Source: a candidate division WOR-1 bacterium RIFOXYB2_FULL_45_9
GTDB lineage: Bacteria; Margulisbacteria; WOR-1; O2-12-FULL-45-9; XYB2-FULL-48-7
Direction: 5' to 3'
NCBI GenBank assembly: GCA_001771575.1
Contig: MEUD01000001.1
Location: forward strand, 603,277 to 667,276
DNA length: 64,000 nucleotides
The notes beneath the pieces are model-generated. The model saw only the letters and a program-made list of their open reading frames with translations. It had not been told where the DNA came from and searched no databases. This document shows positions 8,204-17,630 of this stretch, piece after piece; position 1 is the first letter of the stretch; each line of letters opens with the position of its first letter. The position numbers and the translations under genes were made by a program.

Positions 8204-9271
8204 TTATTCACCCAGGGAATCGGAAAACTTCCCTTTGGTCGCTAAACTGCGGAGATTCTGCCACCAGACTACGCCGTGTTCGAAAGCGTGGAAAAAAAGC
8301 GGGCTGTATGGAAAGTCGTAAGCGCCGATGTATTTTTTCAGTTCCCCGTTAAACCCTTTTTTGAAACGGTAGACGCCAAAGAGCGGATGCCCCTCCTCTG
8401 GTTTGACCGGGATCCCCCAAAGATCGTATTCCTTCAATCCTCTGGCTTTGGCCCACTTGATGATCTTCCAGTGGAGAAGATGGTTCGGCATGACATTCCG
8501 GTAGGCGGACGCGGAAGCGCCGTACATGTACCAGAGGCGGCCCCCGAAATTAAAAGTAATGACCGCGCCGATCGGCTTCCCTTCAAAATAGGCGACAAAG
8601 CAGGCCCCGAGCCCCGCCCGGAAGATCACCTCTTTGATCTTCTGATAATAAGAAAGGGGATGGATCAAAAATTGGTCGCGTTTGGCGGTCTCAAGATAGA
8701 GGTCGTAAAATTCCTTGATCCCTTTATCACTGCTCTCCTCTTTGACAAAGACCCCTTTTTTTTCGGCCAGCCGGATATTGTAGCGGGTCTTTTCGGCAAA
8801 GCTCCCCATCAGGTCGTCCAGTTCTCCTTCGATGTTGACGATAAAAGTCGCCCGGGGCTGGACCTGCTTTAAGGCCCGCTCAAAACCGAGCGAGCGGAGG
8901 TTGTCGAGGGCGAGAAGATCGTTTTCTTCGACGTCGGGATCGATCTTCAGCGAGATGGCCCGGTGCCGGTCGGCCTGTTCCTCCAAAAGATCGAGCATCG
9001 AGTGGAGGAGGTCTCGGTTCCCGTAATCGATTATCGGGCCGCGCGGCGCGTAAAAGAGGGAGTGGCGGATCAACGGGATCTGCCGCTTGAGAATGGAGAT
9101 CCCGGCGACGATCTTGCCGTTATCTTCCAGCGCCACCCTGATCGGCTGCCAGCCGAAACGGGACTTAAACTCTCCCCACTCGTAGGATTGGAGGATGGAA
9201 TTGCGCTCCGAATACGCGACAAAATTATTCCAGCGCTCGCGGTCAAGGTAGGTGATTATTTTCGGTTTCAT
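8204..9271 (-). CDS. FemX/FemAB-like peptidoglycan bridge aminoacyltransferase
   Basis: A 355-residue protein of the FemAB/GNAT-fold family, which transfers amino acids from aminoacyl-tRNA to the peptidoglycan precursor to build interpeptide bridges. Recognisable stretches are [18 protein letters not shown] (24-41), a [15 protein letters not shown] strand, the tandem GNAT core with [14 protein letters not shown], and [18 protein letters not shown] followed by KEYDLWGIP near the C-terminus. It is immediately upstream of murE with no spacer, so both should be made together, which fits a wall-peptide role. It could instead be a peptidoglycan-unrelated FemAB member, as many exopolysaccharide clusters carry one; none is seen here. 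Confidence 0.8.
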   Translation of the reverse strand: MKPKIITYLDRERWNNFVAYSERNSILQSYEWGEFKSRFGWQPIRVALEDNGKIVAGISILKRQIPLIRHSLFYAPRGPIIDYGNRDLLHSMLDLLEEQADRHRAISLKIDPDVEENDLLALDNLRSLGFERALKQVQPRATFIVNIEGELDDLMGSFAEKTRYNIRLAEKKGVFVKEESSDKGIKEFYDLYLETAKRDQFLIHPLSYYQKIKEVIFRAGLGACFVAYFEGKPIGAVITFNFGGRLWYMYGASASAYRNVMPNHLLHWKIIKWAKARGLKEYDLWGIPVKPEEGHPLFGVYRFKKGFNGELKKYIGAYDFPYSPLFFHAFEHGVVWWQNLRSLATKGKFSDSLGE

Positions 9272-9278
9272 CTTTGTG

Positions 9279-9290
9279 TTATAATTATAA
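9279..9290. promoter_or_regulatory. Palindromic -10 region shared by divergent femX and amidotransferase genes
   Basis: TTATAATTATAA is a perfect palindrome holding a TATAAT in each direction (9280-9285 plus; 9289-9284 minus). The plus box ends 6 bases before the ATG at 9292 and the minus box 12 bases before the ATG at 9271. No Shine-Dalgarno sequence precedes either start. Neither direction has a good -35 box. Confidence 0.6.
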
Positions 9291-9291
9291 C

Positions 9292-9864
9292 ATGATTCTT
9301 GTGGTGGATAATTACGATTCGTTCACGTACAATCTCGTGCAGTATCTTGGAGAAATGGGGGAAAAGCTCGCGGTCTACCGGAACGACGAGATCACCATTC
9401 CCGAGATCAAAAAGCTTCACCCCGACCGGATCTTGATCTCCCCCGGCCCCAAATCACCCAAAGAAGCGGGGATCAGCCGCGAGGTGATCAGGACTTTTGC
9501 CGGACAAATCCCGATCCTGGGGGTCTGCCTCGGCCACCAGGCGATCGGTGAAGTCTTCGGCGGCAAGGTTGTCCGCTCCGGGCGGATCATGCACGGCAAA
9601 ACGTCGGAAATATTTCATGACGGCAAAACTATCTTCAACGGCCTGCCAAGCCCATTTTCGGCTACGCGCTACCATTCCCTGATCGTGGAGAAAAAAAGCC
9701 TCCCTGATTGTTTGGAAGTTTCCGCCTGGACCAAAGAAGGAGAGATCATGGGTTTGCGGCATAAAGAATTCGTCGTGGAGGGGGTCCAGTTCCATCCGGA
9801 ATCGATCCTGACGGAACACGGCCATAAATTGCTGGCCAATTTCTGCAAACTGCTGAATAATTAA
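9292..9864 (+). CDS. Anthranilate/aminodeoxychorismate synthase glutamine amidotransferase subunit
   Basis: A 190-residue class I glutamine amidotransferase of the TrpG/PabA type, which hydrolyses glutamine and passes ammonia to the chorismate-using partner. It shows [17 protein letters not shown] (4-20), ISPGPKSP (49-56), the nucleophile elbow [11 protein letters not shown] with Cys79, and FHPES with His168 and Glu170, so the catalytic triad is intact. The ATG at 9292 is chosen because family members begin [11 protein letters not shown]; an in-frame codon 18 bases earlier lies in the promoter. No trpE or pabB is in the window, so tryptophan and folate roles cannot be separated. Confidence 0.9.
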   Translation: MILVVDNYDSFTYNLVQYLGEMGEKLAVYRNDEITIPEIKKLHPDRILISPGPKSPKEAGISREVIRTFAGQIPILGVCLGHQAIGEVFGGKVVRSGRIMHGKTSEIFHDGKTIFNGLPSPFSATRYHSLIVEKKSLPDCLEVSAWTKEGEIMGLRHKEFVVEGVQFHPESILTEHGHKLLANFCKLLNN

Positions 9865-10100
9865 ACTTTCGTCTCGCCGATATTTTCCGCTTGAATAACA
9901 CGCAAAGAAAATAAATTCTGTGGATTAGGAGAAAATATTACCCCGCTGTCGCCGGGGAGCTTGGTCCCGACCAGCTTGCCGGTCTCTTTGGCAAAAGTCT
10001 CTTTTAACGCTTCCAAAAAGTTTTCCCGCGCGCTGGGAGCCCCTTTTATATTACTAGAAGATAGACCGCTTCCGGAGATTTTAAAGATACCGTCAACCAT
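9861..10100 (-). CDS. Small hypothetical protein downstream of serS
   Basis: A 79-residue reading frame 14 bp after serS on the same strand. The sequence is hydrophilic, without signal peptide or membrane span: a short N-terminal FKISGSG stretch, one probable helix ([18 protein letters not shown]) and a C-terminal segment [17 protein letters not shown] recognise no family. Its stop overlaps the convergent amidotransferase stop by 4 bp. The tight spacing and lack of another gene support it as real, but it could be a chance frame. Confidence 0.5.
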   Translation of the reverse strand: MVDGIFKISGSGLSSSNIKGAPSARENFLEALKETFAKETGKLVGTKLPGDSGVIFSPNPQNLFSLRVIQAENIGETKV

Positions 10101-10114
10101 ACTAATATATCGGG

Positions 10115-11395
10115 CTAGATGGCGGAAAACTTGCGCAAGCCGCCTAAATACGGCTGGAGCGCTTCGGGGATGACGATCGAACCGTCTTCCTGCTGGTAAT
10201 TCTCAAGGATAGCCGCAAAAGTCCGGCCGACCGCCAGACCGGAGCCATTCAGCGTGTGGACAAATTCAGGTTTGGTCTCTTTTCGCGGCCGATAGCGGAT
10301 CCCGGCCCTTCTGGCCTGGAAACTGCCAAAATTTGAACAGGACGAGATCTCGCGGTACGCTCCTTCCGATGGGAACCAGACCTCCAGATCGTAGGTTTTA
10401 GCCGAAGCGAAGCCAAGGTCGCCGGTGCAAAGCTGGACCACCCGGTACGGCAAGCCCAGTTTTTGCAGGACCTTTTCCGCGTCGGCGGTCAACTGTTCAT
10501 GTTCGGCCGGTGAGTTTTCCGGAGCGGTAAACTTGACCAGCTCAACTTTATTGAATTGGTGCTGGCGGATGATCCCTTTGACGTCTTTGCCGTAAGAACC
10601 GGCCTCTCTGCGAAAACACGGGGTATAGGCAACATATTTCAGCGGCAATTTCTCCGGCTCCAATATCTCATCCCGGTGCAAATTGGTCACCGGAACTTCA
10701 GCGGTCGGGATCAGATAAAGATCGTCATCCTGACAGCGAAAAAGATCTTCCGCGAATTTGGGAAGCTGTCCCGTTCCGCGCAGGCTGTCGGCGTTGACCA
10801 GCAGTGGGGTCAAAACTTCGATGTAGCCATGCTCTTTGGTGTGCAGGTCGAGCATAAAGGAGATCAGGGCCCGCTCCAGCGCCGCGCCAAAACCACGGTA
10901 AACAACGAACCTGGACCTGGCGATCTTGGCCGCCCGGGCAAAATCAAGGATCCCGAGCCGCTGGCCAAGCTCGTCATGCGGCAGGGGCTTGAACGAAAAG
11001 GCCGGTTTCTCTCCCCAGCTCCTGACCTCTATGTTCTCCGCGCTCCCCTCGCCGACCGGCACCGAGCCGTCGGGCAGGTTGGGCAAACCAAGCACGAGAT
11101 TGTTCAGGTCGGACTCAAGAGCCTGCTGTTTGGTCTCCAGCTCTTTGATCTCGTCGGATAAGGTTTTCATTTCGGCCAGCAGGGCCGAAGCGTCTTCCTT
11201 TTTTCTTTTAAGTTCGCCGATCTTTTCGGAAGCGGCGTTCCGGCGGGCTTTTTTTTCTTCGATGCCGGCGGTCAGCTTCCGCCACTTTTCATCGATCGCG
11301 GTGAACTCGTCGACCAAAGAAGGATCCCCCCGCCTGTTTTTCAGGCCGGCTTTAACTTTTTCCGGGTCCCCTCGCAAGAGCTTTGGATCGAGCAT
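10115..11395 (-). CDS. serS: Serine--tRNA ligase
   Basis: Class II aminoacyl-tRNA synthetase of 426 residues. It has the N-terminal coiled-coil arm (about 30-105, rich in Lys and Glu), [10 protein letters not shown] (231-240), motif 2 around [13 protein letters not shown] (259-271), [15 protein letters not shown] (349-363), and motif 3 [20 protein letters not shown] (382-401). Length is normal. It lies 4 bp after the MFS gene, inside the long minus-strand array that also holds cysS, so two synthetases share one transcription unit. Confidence 0.97.
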   Translation of the reverse strand: MLDPKLLRGDPEKVKAGLKNRRGDPSLVDEFTAIDEKWRKLTAGIEEKKARRNAASEKIGELKRKKEDASALLAEMKTLSDEIKELETKQQALESDLNNLVLGLPNLPDGSVPVGEGSAENIEVRSWGEKPAFSFKPLPHDELGQRLGILDFARAAKIARSRFVVYRGFGAALERALISFMLDLHTKEHGYIEVLTPLLVNADSLRGTGQLPKFAEDLFRCQDDDLYLIPTAEVPVTNLHRDEILEPEKLPLKYVAYTPCFRREAGSYGKDVKGIIRQHQFNKVELVKFTAPENSPAEHEQLTADAEKVLQKLGLPYRVVQLCTGDLGFASAKTYDLEVWFPSEGAYREISSCSNFGSFQARRAGIRYRPRKETKPEFVHTLNGSGLAVGRTFAAILENYQQEDGSIVIPEALQPYLGGLRKFSAI

Positions 11396-11399
11396 GGAT

Positions 11400-12464
11400 T
11401 TATTTTATCACCTTTTTGGCGCTAAGCAATGCGGCAAAAGAGACGGCGATCGAAAAGAACAAGACGCCGGGAAAGCCCCAAAAATGAAAAAAGAGCCCTG
11501 ACAAGAGGGGGCCAATGACCGCCGCCAGGTTAAGCAGAGAGGTTAAGATCCCGGCCACCCCGGCTTTTTCGGCGTTCCTGGTCAACAACTCCTGGTTAGC
11601 CCCAACTTCAAAAGTTGAGAATGAAAAAGCGATCAAAATCTGGAGCGGCAGGACCAGCCAAAAATTCGGCAGAAGGGCGTAAAAAATAAAAGTGACCAGA
11701 GTATAAAATATCCCCCGGCGGAACATGGCAAGCCCCGGGAACCGTTCGACATACTGCATCATGACAAACTGCGAAAAGGTGTTCACGAAATAGGCGATCC
11801 CGACCCAGAACCTGGTCCCGCCAAGGTGCATCAAATACAAAGGAAAGATCACCCATAAATTTTGGGCGCTCAAGGAGCGGAGAAAATACGGCAAAAAGAT
11901 CGCCCGGTTACGAAAAAGAAGCTCCCAGGAAAAGGGATCGCGGGAGACCGGTCTTATCAGCGGAAGTTCTTTGAGCCGCAATGAATAAAGAAAAGCCGCG
12001 CCAAAAAGAAGGGAGCTGATGATAAAGATATAGTGGTTGTGAACCAAAAGAGCGGCCAGCATGGACCCGACCGCCCACCCCAGCGCGCCGTAAGCCTTGA
12101 ATTTGCCGATCAGGCCACGGTCCTTAAAGGCGTAAACGGTCAATGAGGCCGGGAACATTCCGGCGGAGAACCCGGCCCCGATCCTGACCAGAAGGAGTGA
12201 GAAGGGATCATTGGCCGCTACCTGAAGAGCAAAGAAAATAGTCGAAAGGAAGAGCCCGAGACGGAGAAAAAAAGAGTAGCCATAAAGATCGGCCAGGCGC
12301 CCGAAAACGTATGCGGAGAGAAAAAACGCGGCAAAGTAAGCGCTGATCGTCAGGCCGACCGCCAGGTTGCTCCCCCCCATCTCTTTGACCATCACCGAAA
12401 TAAAGAGCTGGGACGAAAAAAGAGAGGCGCTGGTTAGAAAACCGATCAGAGTGGAGATTTCCAT
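11400..12464 (-). CDS. Major facilitator superfamily transporter
   Basis: A 354-residue polytopic membrane protein with about eleven to twelve hydrophobic segments. The MFS signature between helices 2 and 3 is present as [18 protein letters not shown] (about 54-71). It is shorter than most MFS members because loops are tight. AGGA precedes the ATG. It is 9 bp after cysS and 4 bp before serS. The substrate is unknown; the placement between two aminoacyl-tRNA synthetase genes gives no firm clue. Confidence 0.85.
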   Translation of the reverse strand: MEISTLIGFLTSASLFSSQLFISVMVKEMGGSNLAVGLTISAYFAAFFLSAYVFGRLADLYGYSFFLRLGLFLSTIFFALQVAANDPFSLLLVRIGAGFSAGMFPASLTVYAFKDRGLIGKFKAYGALGWAVGSMLAALLVHNHYIFIISSLLFGAAFLYSLRLKELPLIRPVSRDPFSWELLFRNRAIFLPYFLRSLSAQNLWVIFPLYLMHLGGTRFWVGIAYFVNTFSQFVMMQYVERFPGLAMFRRGIFYTLVTFIFYALLPNFWLVLPLQILIAFSFSTFEVGANQELLTRNAEKAGVAGILTSLLNLAAVIGPLLSGLFFHFWGFPGVLFFSIAVSFAALLSAKKVIK

Positions 12465-12473
12465 TTATCCTGG

Positions 12474-13904
12474 TTAAGAGCGGCTCCATTTGGTCCCGTA
12501 GGGGGTGTCTTCCAAAATGATCCCTTTCCCTTTCAATTGGTCGCGGATCTCGTCCGACCGTTTAAAATCTTTGTTCGCCCGGGCGGTCTCCCTCTCGGAG
12601 ATCAGCGCCGCGAGCGCCGAATCAAGCTCCTCTCCGGCCGAAGCGAAAGTGATCCCCAAATGGCCAAAATAAGTAGCGACCGTGTCGCGCATATACTGAA
12701 GGCACTCTTTTTCGTCTTCCCCCTCGTCCAGGGTCTTGCGGCAATATTTGATCATTTCAAAAAGAGCGGCGATCGCGCCGGCGGAGTTGAAATCATCGCT
12801 CATCGCCGCTTCAAACTTTAAAAGGTAGGGCTGGAGCTCTTCGATAATATCGTTTAATTCGACCATAGGGGCCGACCCGGGGGATTTTTCGAGCATAAAG
12901 TCGAGATCAGCCAAAAATTGTTTGACCCGGTCATACGCCTCGGCCCCACCCCGCATCTCCGCGTCGCTGTAGTTGATCGGGCTCCGGTAGTGAGTGGAGA
13001 GAATGTAAAAGCGGATGACCATGGGATCAAACTTCTCGAATATATCCTTCAAGGTAAAAAAGTTGCCGAGCGACTTGCTCATTTTTTCTTTATTGACCGT
13101 GACGAAGCCGTTATGGAGCCAATACTTCACCCAGGGCCGTTTACCGGTCAGGCTCTCGGTCTGGGCGATCTCGTTCTCGTGATGGGGAAATTCCAGGTCA
13201 AGCCCACCGCCGTGGATGTCGAATTGCTGGCCAAGGTATTTGGTCGACATAACCGAACACTCAATGTGCCAGCCGGGACGCCCTTCTCCCCAGGGACTGG
13301 GCCAGGAGGGCTCTCCTTCCTTCGCCTTTTTCCAGAGGACAAAATCGAACGGGTTTTTCTTCCCCTTATGCTCCTTAACTCTCCCCCCCTCTTCCTGCTC
13401 ATCAAGGCGGCGGCCGGAAAGCTTGCCGTAATCGGAAAAAGATCCGACCGAAAAGTAGATCCCGTCGGGAAGCTCGTAAGCAATCCCTTTGGCCTCAAGA
13501 CCTTTTATCCAATCGATCATTTCCGGGATATGGTCGGTCGCTTTGGGATAAACATCGGCCCGCAGGACGTTCAATTTGTCCATCGCGTCAAAGAAAGAGG
13601 CCGAATATTTTTCGGCGATCTCGCGGCACTTTTGTTTCAAATCCGTCCTTTCTCCAGTTTCCTGCATCGCCTTAGCAATGATCTTGTCATCAATATCGGT
13701 AATGTTCTGAACATGCCTGACCTTATATCCGGCGTGGACCAAATAGCGTTTGATAACGTCAAAGGTAATGTAGGCTCTGGCGTGCCCCAGATGCGATTCG
13801 TCGTAAGGAGTGATCCCGCAGACGTACATTTTGATTTCCGGGGGATCGATCGGAAAAAGGTCCTCCTTGCGGCGGGAAGCGGTGTTATAAAGCGAGATGG
13901 TCAT
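12474..13904 (-). CDS. cysS: Cysteine--tRNA ligase
   Basis: Class I synthetase of 476 residues. The HIGH-type motif is HLGH (38-41), with Cys29 in [10 protein letters not shown] and the downstream GWHIECSVM and HHENEIAQ motifs completing the zinc site that recognises cysteine. KMSKS lies at 274-278. Length is normal. The start overlaps the cysE stop by 4 bp, so synthesis of the cysteine precursor and charging of cysteine are coupled in one transcript. Confidence 0.97.
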   Translation of the reverse strand: MTISLYNTASRRKEDLFPIDPPEIKMYVCGITPYDESHLGHARAYITFDVIKRYLVHAGYKVRHVQNITDIDDKIIAKAMQETGERTDLKQKCREIAEKYSASFFDAMDKLNVLRADVYPKATDHIPEMIDWIKGLEAKGIAYELPDGIYFSVGSFSDYGKLSGRRLDEQEEGGRVKEHKGKKNPFDFVLWKKAKEGEPSWPSPWGEGRPGWHIECSVMSTKYLGQQFDIHGGGLDLEFPHHENEIAQTESLTGKRPWVKYWLHNGFVTVNKEKMSKSLGNFFTLKDIFEKFDPMVIRFYILSTHYRSPINYSDAEMRGGAEAYDRVKQFLADLDFMLEKSPGSAPMVELNDIIEELQPYLLKFEAAMSDDFNSAGAIAALFEMIKYCRKTLDEGEDEKECLQYMRDTVATYFGHLGITFASAGEELDSALAALISERETARANKDFKRSDEIRDQLKGKGIILEDTPYGTKWSRS

Positions 13905-14395
13905 GCGACGATCCGGGAAGGATTGCCGACCACCGTTGAATGCGACGGGACCGGTTTGGTCACTACCGCGGCGGCCCCCACTCTGGCAAAATCGCCGATC
14001 GTGATGTTCCCTAAAATGATCGCCCCCGCGCCGATCACCACATTATTGCCGATCGTCGGATGGCGTTTCCCTTTTTCTTTTCCGGTCCCCCCCAGGGTCA
14101 CCCCCTGGTAGATCGTCACGTTATCTCCAATGACGGCGGTCTCGCCAATCACCACGCCGCAGCCATGGTCGATAAAGACCTTTTTGCCAATCTTCGCCCC
14201 GGGATGGATCTCGATCATCGTCAATAGCCGCATAATTTGCGAGATCAATCTCGGCAAGATGGGGATCCGCCAGTTATAAAGAACATGGGAGATCCGATGG
14301 ATCCAGATCGCCCAGAGCCCCTGATAGAGCAAGACCTCAAAAATATTGGCCGCCGCCGGATCACGTTCAAAGATCGCCTGGATATCGCTTATCAT
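13901..14395 (-). CDS. cysE: Serine O-acetyltransferase
   Basis: Makes O-acetylserine, the precursor of cysteine, from serine and acetyl-CoA. At 164 residues it is the short form, lacking the long N-terminal helical region of the enteric enzyme. The left-handed beta-helix hexapeptide repeats start at [20 protein letters not shown], include [20 protein letters not shown], and close with NPSRIV. GAGGAG lies 7 bases before the ATG. It overlaps cysS by 4 bp; no cysK is in the window. Confidence 0.95.
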   Translation of the reverse strand: MISDIQAIFERDPAAANIFEVLLYQGLWAIWIHRISHVLYNWRIPILPRLISQIMRLLTMIEIHPGAKIGKKVFIDHGCGVVIGETAVIGDNVTIYQGVTLGGTGKEKGKRHPTIGNNVVIGAGAIILGNITIGDFARVGAAAVVTKPVPSHSTVVGNPSRIVA

Positions 14396-14408
14396 AAATT
14401 ACTCCTCA

Positions 14409-14936
14409 TTATCTGTCAAAAAAGGGATTTTTACCCGAGACCGAAAGCGGAATGCCGTAGGCTACAATCACTTCTTCGCTTAAAAAGCCCCCTTCGATCG
14501 CCGCTTTTCCCGCCGAATACATCACCCGGTTATCGATCCGATGGTCCATTGCCACCGAGACCGCTGAACCGATGGCGATCCCCAGGTCGCCGGTATTATA
14601 AGCGCAGATCACCCCCGCTTTTTCCGCCTCCGCGCAATTCGCCCGGCCGCAAAAAGAGCAGTACTTTAAGCCGATAACCTTCTTTTTGGTGCCGATCAGC
14701 ACCAGCGCCAGCGCTTTTCTGATGTTCTCGGAATCGCGCGAAAAAGTCTGGTGGCTTTCCCGCTCGCCGATCGCTTTCATTTTTTCCGCCAACAAAACGA
14801 TGTCGCCGCCGGTTAAGATCAGGATCTCTAAAAGATCGGTCCCGCGCGCCTTGGGAGCGGTCCTGGCGGCGACCGCCATTTCTCCGGCAATTTTTTCCAC
14901 CAACTCCTGCCTGATCTTTTCTTCCGTCGTCTTCAT
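14409..14936 (-). CDS. DUF2148 ferredoxin-like domain protein
   Basis: A 175-residue member of the DUF2148 family, known mainly from anaerobes. Four cysteines stand in the order expected for an iron-sulfur site: Cys93 and Cys96 (KYCSFCGRANC), Cys101 and Cys111 (VICAYNTGDLGIAIGSAV). The N-terminal half contains the family stretch TAPKARGTDLLE. There is no signal peptide, so it should be cytoplasmic. It overlaps the K+ channel gene by 4 bp and is followed by cysE 13 bp on. The biochemical role of the family is not established; a redox function is inferred from the cysteines. Confidence 0.8.
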   Translation of the reverse strand: MKTTEEKIRQELVEKIAGEMAVAARTAPKARGTDLLEILILTGGDIVLLAEKMKAIGERESHQTFSRDSENIRKALALVLIGTKKKVIGLKYCSFCGRANCAEAEKAGVICAYNTGDLGIAIGSAVSVAMDHRIDNRVMYSAGKAAIEGGFLSEEVIVAYGIPLSVSGKNPFFDR

Positions 14937-15952
14937 CCGATCATTTTCTCCAGCTTCTTTAACTGTTCCGGAGTGCCGATCGCGACCAGGGTGTCTTCCA
15001 GCTCGATCTTGGAGCCGGCCGTCGGCTGCATTTCTAATTTTCCGCTCCCCTTTTTGATCGTCACGACGTAAGCGCCGGAAGCCTGGCGAATACCGGACTC
15101 TTTCAGCGTTTTATTGATCATTTTACTGCCGGGGTCGGGCCTAAACTCGGCGATCGCCACCTGAAGGTGGTTGTGGTGCATGATCGTATCGACAAAATCA
15201 TAGGCGGTCGGTTTGGTCGCCAGGGCGGCCATCTGCTTACCGGCCATAAAGTAAGGGGAAATAACCCGATCCGCCCCCGCTTTTCTTAATTTCTCTTCGG
15301 TCTCAACCTTGCCGGCCCGGGCTATTATGAACAGCTTGGGATTAAGGACCCGGGCCGAAAGGGTCACAAAAACATTGTCGGTGTCGGAGTCGGCGGCGGC
15401 GACCAGCCCTTTGGCGCTCTTGATCCCGGCGTCAAGCAGGAGCTGGTCAGAGGTCATGTCTCCGACGAAATAAGGAATATCTTTCATCTCCAGCTCCGCG
15501 GAGGTTTCCTGTTTATTGTCAATGATCACGTAATTGATCCGGGCCGCTTCAAATTCGCTGGCGATCTGATGGCCGACCCTCCCAAAGCCGCAGATAATAA
15601 AATGATTTCTCATGCTTTCAACTTTTTTGGTCATTCTCCTGTTCCTCCTTATTCTGACAAAATCTCCGGAAACAATAAACTCCATGGCGCGGCCGATCAC
15701 CACGACGATCAGGATCACGCCAATGGACACAAAGACCATATCAAAGATCATCCCAGGTCCCGACATCCCCTTGACCGGGCGATAGCCGACCGTCGTCAGG
15801 GTGACGACGACCATATAAAACGCTTCAAGCAGAGAAAAGCCGTCGATCCGCATGAAGCCGGCAACCCCGAACAGCGCGACGACTATCAAAATCAGCAAGG
15901 GGAGAAAAAACTGCCGCCAGAGCCGGAGCTCGTAAATTTTATTTTTTTTCAT
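14933..15952 (-). CDS. Potassium channel with RCK (TrkA-N/TrkA-C) domain, variant selectivity filter
   Basis: A 339-residue MthK-type channel with two transmembrane helices (about 14-34 and 72-95) and a pore loop between them, then a Rossmann RCK domain (IICGFGRVGHQIASEF, about 119-134) and a C-terminal TrkA-C domain (about 255-339). The selectivity filter reads TTVGYR (53-58) in place of TVGYG, so Arg58 replaces the last glycine. The remaining architecture is intact. It probably controls K+ flux under nucleotide control, though the filter makes K+ selectivity uncertain. It overlaps the genes on both sides by 4 bp. Confidence 0.85.
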   Translation of the reverse strand: MKKNKIYELRLWRQFFLPLLILIVVALFGVAGFMRIDGFSLLEAFYMVVVTLTTVGYRPVKGMSGPGMIFDMVFVSIGVILIVVVIGRAMEFIVSGDFVRIRRNRRMTKKVESMRNHFIICGFGRVGHQIASEFEAARINYVIIDNKQETSAELEMKDIPYFVGDMTSDQLLLDAGIKSAKGLVAAADSDTDNVFVTLSARVLNPKLFIIARAGKVETEEKLRKAGADRVISPYFMAGKQMAALATKPTAYDFVDTIMHHNHLQVAIAEFRPDPGSKMINKTLKESGIRQASGAYVVTIKKGSGKLEMQPTAGSKIELEDTLVAIGTPEQLKKLEKMIG

Positions 15953-16596
15953 TTCAACAAAAAGACCGTAAAGTCCCCCTCGTGATAATCATGCCTCAAG
16001 ATATACTTGTTGCAGGCGTATCGGATCAGGCGCAAGAGCTGTTCCGGATCAAAATGATAGTAATGGGAGGAATTGAGCCCCCCGGGATCGCTGACCGGCA
16101 GTGAACCCTGGCTTAAAAAATTCAGGGCCACGCCGCAGCGCGCCAGCTCATACATACGGTAGATCATCTCCCGGACAAAATCAAGATGCTCTTCTTCACT
16201 GGTCGTTCTAATGGTCAGGACCCCGCTGGCCATGATGTAATCAAACCGGGGAAGAGCTTTTTCTTCCAGGATATCTTTGATCGCGAAATCGGCCTCGGGA
16301 AACCTTTTGACCGCCGTTTCCACCAGTTTTGGGGCAATATCCCAGCCGGTATATTGGATCCGGTTCTTCTGGAGCAGGTTCTCGCTTTTTAAGAAGGCGT
16401 AGAGGTCGCCAAGGCCGCAACCGAGATCGAGCAGGGAAATGCCGCTGGATTTGCGGCCGTACAAAAATAGCTCCGAAAAGATCCGGTAGCGGAGGCGCTG
16501 GCTCTCCGGAGAATTCCAGTCGAGCGCCTTGTAATTCGGCCCGTGCTCGGCCAAAAGCCCTTCGAAATAGGCGATCTGCTTCTGTTTGTCGATCAT
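15949..16596 (-). CDS. Class I SAM-dependent methyltransferase
   Basis: A 215-residue protein with the SAM-binding motif I LLDLGCGLGDLYAFL (55-69), motif post-I YTGWDIAPKLVETAVKRFP, and a motif II region FDYIMASGVLTIR. Length and motifs match small soluble methyltransferases of the Methyltransf_25/31 type. GGAGGAG precedes the ATG, 14 bp after asd. It overlaps the channel gene by 4 bp. The substrate is not predictable. Confidence 0.85.
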   Translation of the reverse strand: MIDKQKQIAYFEGLLAEHGPNYKALDWNSPESQRLRYRIFSELFLYGRKSSGISLLDLGCGLGDLYAFLKSENLLQKNRIQYTGWDIAPKLVETAVKRFPEADFAIKDILEEKALPRFDYIMASGVLTIRTTSEEEHLDFVREMIYRMYELARCGVALNFLSQGSLPVSDPGGLNSSHYYHFDPEQLLRLIRYACNKYILRHDYHEGDFTVFLLK

Positions 16597-16610
16597 CGCT
16601 CCTCCGGCGG

Positions 16611-17630
16611 TTAGATCAACCCGTCTTTGATCATTCTTTCCGCGATTAAGACCGCGTTAAGGGCCGCGCCGCGGCGCAGATTGTCGGCCACGATCCACAT
16701 CTCAAGTCCCCGTTCCTGGGAAATATCTTCGCGGACCCGGCCGACCAGGGTCTCGTTCTTTCCCACGCAGTCGATCGGGGTCGGATAGATCCCTTTGGCC
16801 GGATCGTCCATTACTTTGACGTCGGCAAAACCGGACATCAGTTTCCTGGCTTCAGCCGCGGAGATCTTTTTCCTGGTGGTAATATTGACCGATTCGGAAT
16901 GGCCGATCACTACCGGCACCCGGACGGTGGTCGCGGTCACTTTGATCGACTCGTCTTCAAAGATCTTTTTGGTCTCGTTGACCATTTTCAGCTCTTCTTT
17001 GGTATAGCCGTTATCGGTGAATTGGTCGATCTGCGGCACCACGTTAAAAGCGATCCGTTTAAAAATACACCTGGCTTCCACTTTGGCGTTGGGATCGGCT
17101 AAAAGCGCCCTGCTCTGGTTCATCAGCTCTTCAACCGCCTCTTTCCCCCAGCCGGAAACGGATTGGTAGGTCGAGACAATGATCCTCTCGATCCCGACCG
17201 CGTCATGGATCGGCTTAAGGGCCAGGACCATTTGCGCGGTCGAGCAGTTAGGGTTGGCAATGATCCCTTTGTGGTTTTTAATGGCGTGGCCGTTGACTTC
17301 CGGGACGATCAGCGGCACTTCCGGGTCCATCCGGAAATGGGAGGTATTATCGATCACGACGCATTTCCGTCTGGCCGCTTCCGGCGCCAGCGCGGCGGAG
17401 ACATTGCCGCCGGCGGAAAAAAGGCCGATCTCGATCCCGTCAAACGATTCCGGTTTGGCCTCTTCAACGGTATACTCTTTTCCCTGAAAAGAGACTTTGG
17501 TCCCGGCGGTCCGGCCTGAAGCCAGAGGGAGAAATTTATTGACCGGGAAATTCCTCTCCTCCAGGACCTTCATCATCTCTTTTCCGACCATCCCGGTCGC
17601 CCCTAACACGCAAATATTATATTTTTTCAT
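16611..17630 (-). CDS. asd: Aspartate-semialdehyde dehydrogenase
   Basis: Reduces aspartyl phosphate to the semialdehyde, the branch point toward diaminopimelate, lysine, threonine and methionine. It shows NADP-binding GATGMVGKEMM (10-20), the catalytic cysteine in NPNCSTAQ (Cys129), and a substrate-binding QIDQFTDNGYT stretch. Length 339 is normal. The ATG overlaps the dnaX stop by 4 bp. With dapA in the same array it supplies diaminopimelate to the cell wall. Confidence 0.96.
   Translation of the reverse strand: MKKYNICVLGATGMVGKEMMKVLEERNFPVNKFLPLASGRTAGTKVSFQGKEYTVEEAKPESFDGIEIGLFSAGGNVSAALAPEAARRKCVVIDNTSHFRMDPEVPLIVPEVNGHAIKNHKGIIANPNCSTAQMVLALKPIHDAVGIERIIVSTYQSVSGWGKEAVEELMNQSRALLADPNAKVEARCIFKRIAFNVVPQIDQFTDNGYTKEELKMVNETKKIFEDESIKVTATTVRVPVVIGHSESVNITTRKKISAAEARKLMSGFADVKVMDDPAKGIYPTPIDCVGKNETLVGRVREDISQERGLEMWIVADNLRRGAALNAVLIAERMIKDGLI

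Noticed and set aside
12918-14111. Plus-strand frame of 397 codons opposite cysS and cysE
   Set aside because: Opposite two genes with full catalytic motifs; no recognisable domain in this frame.
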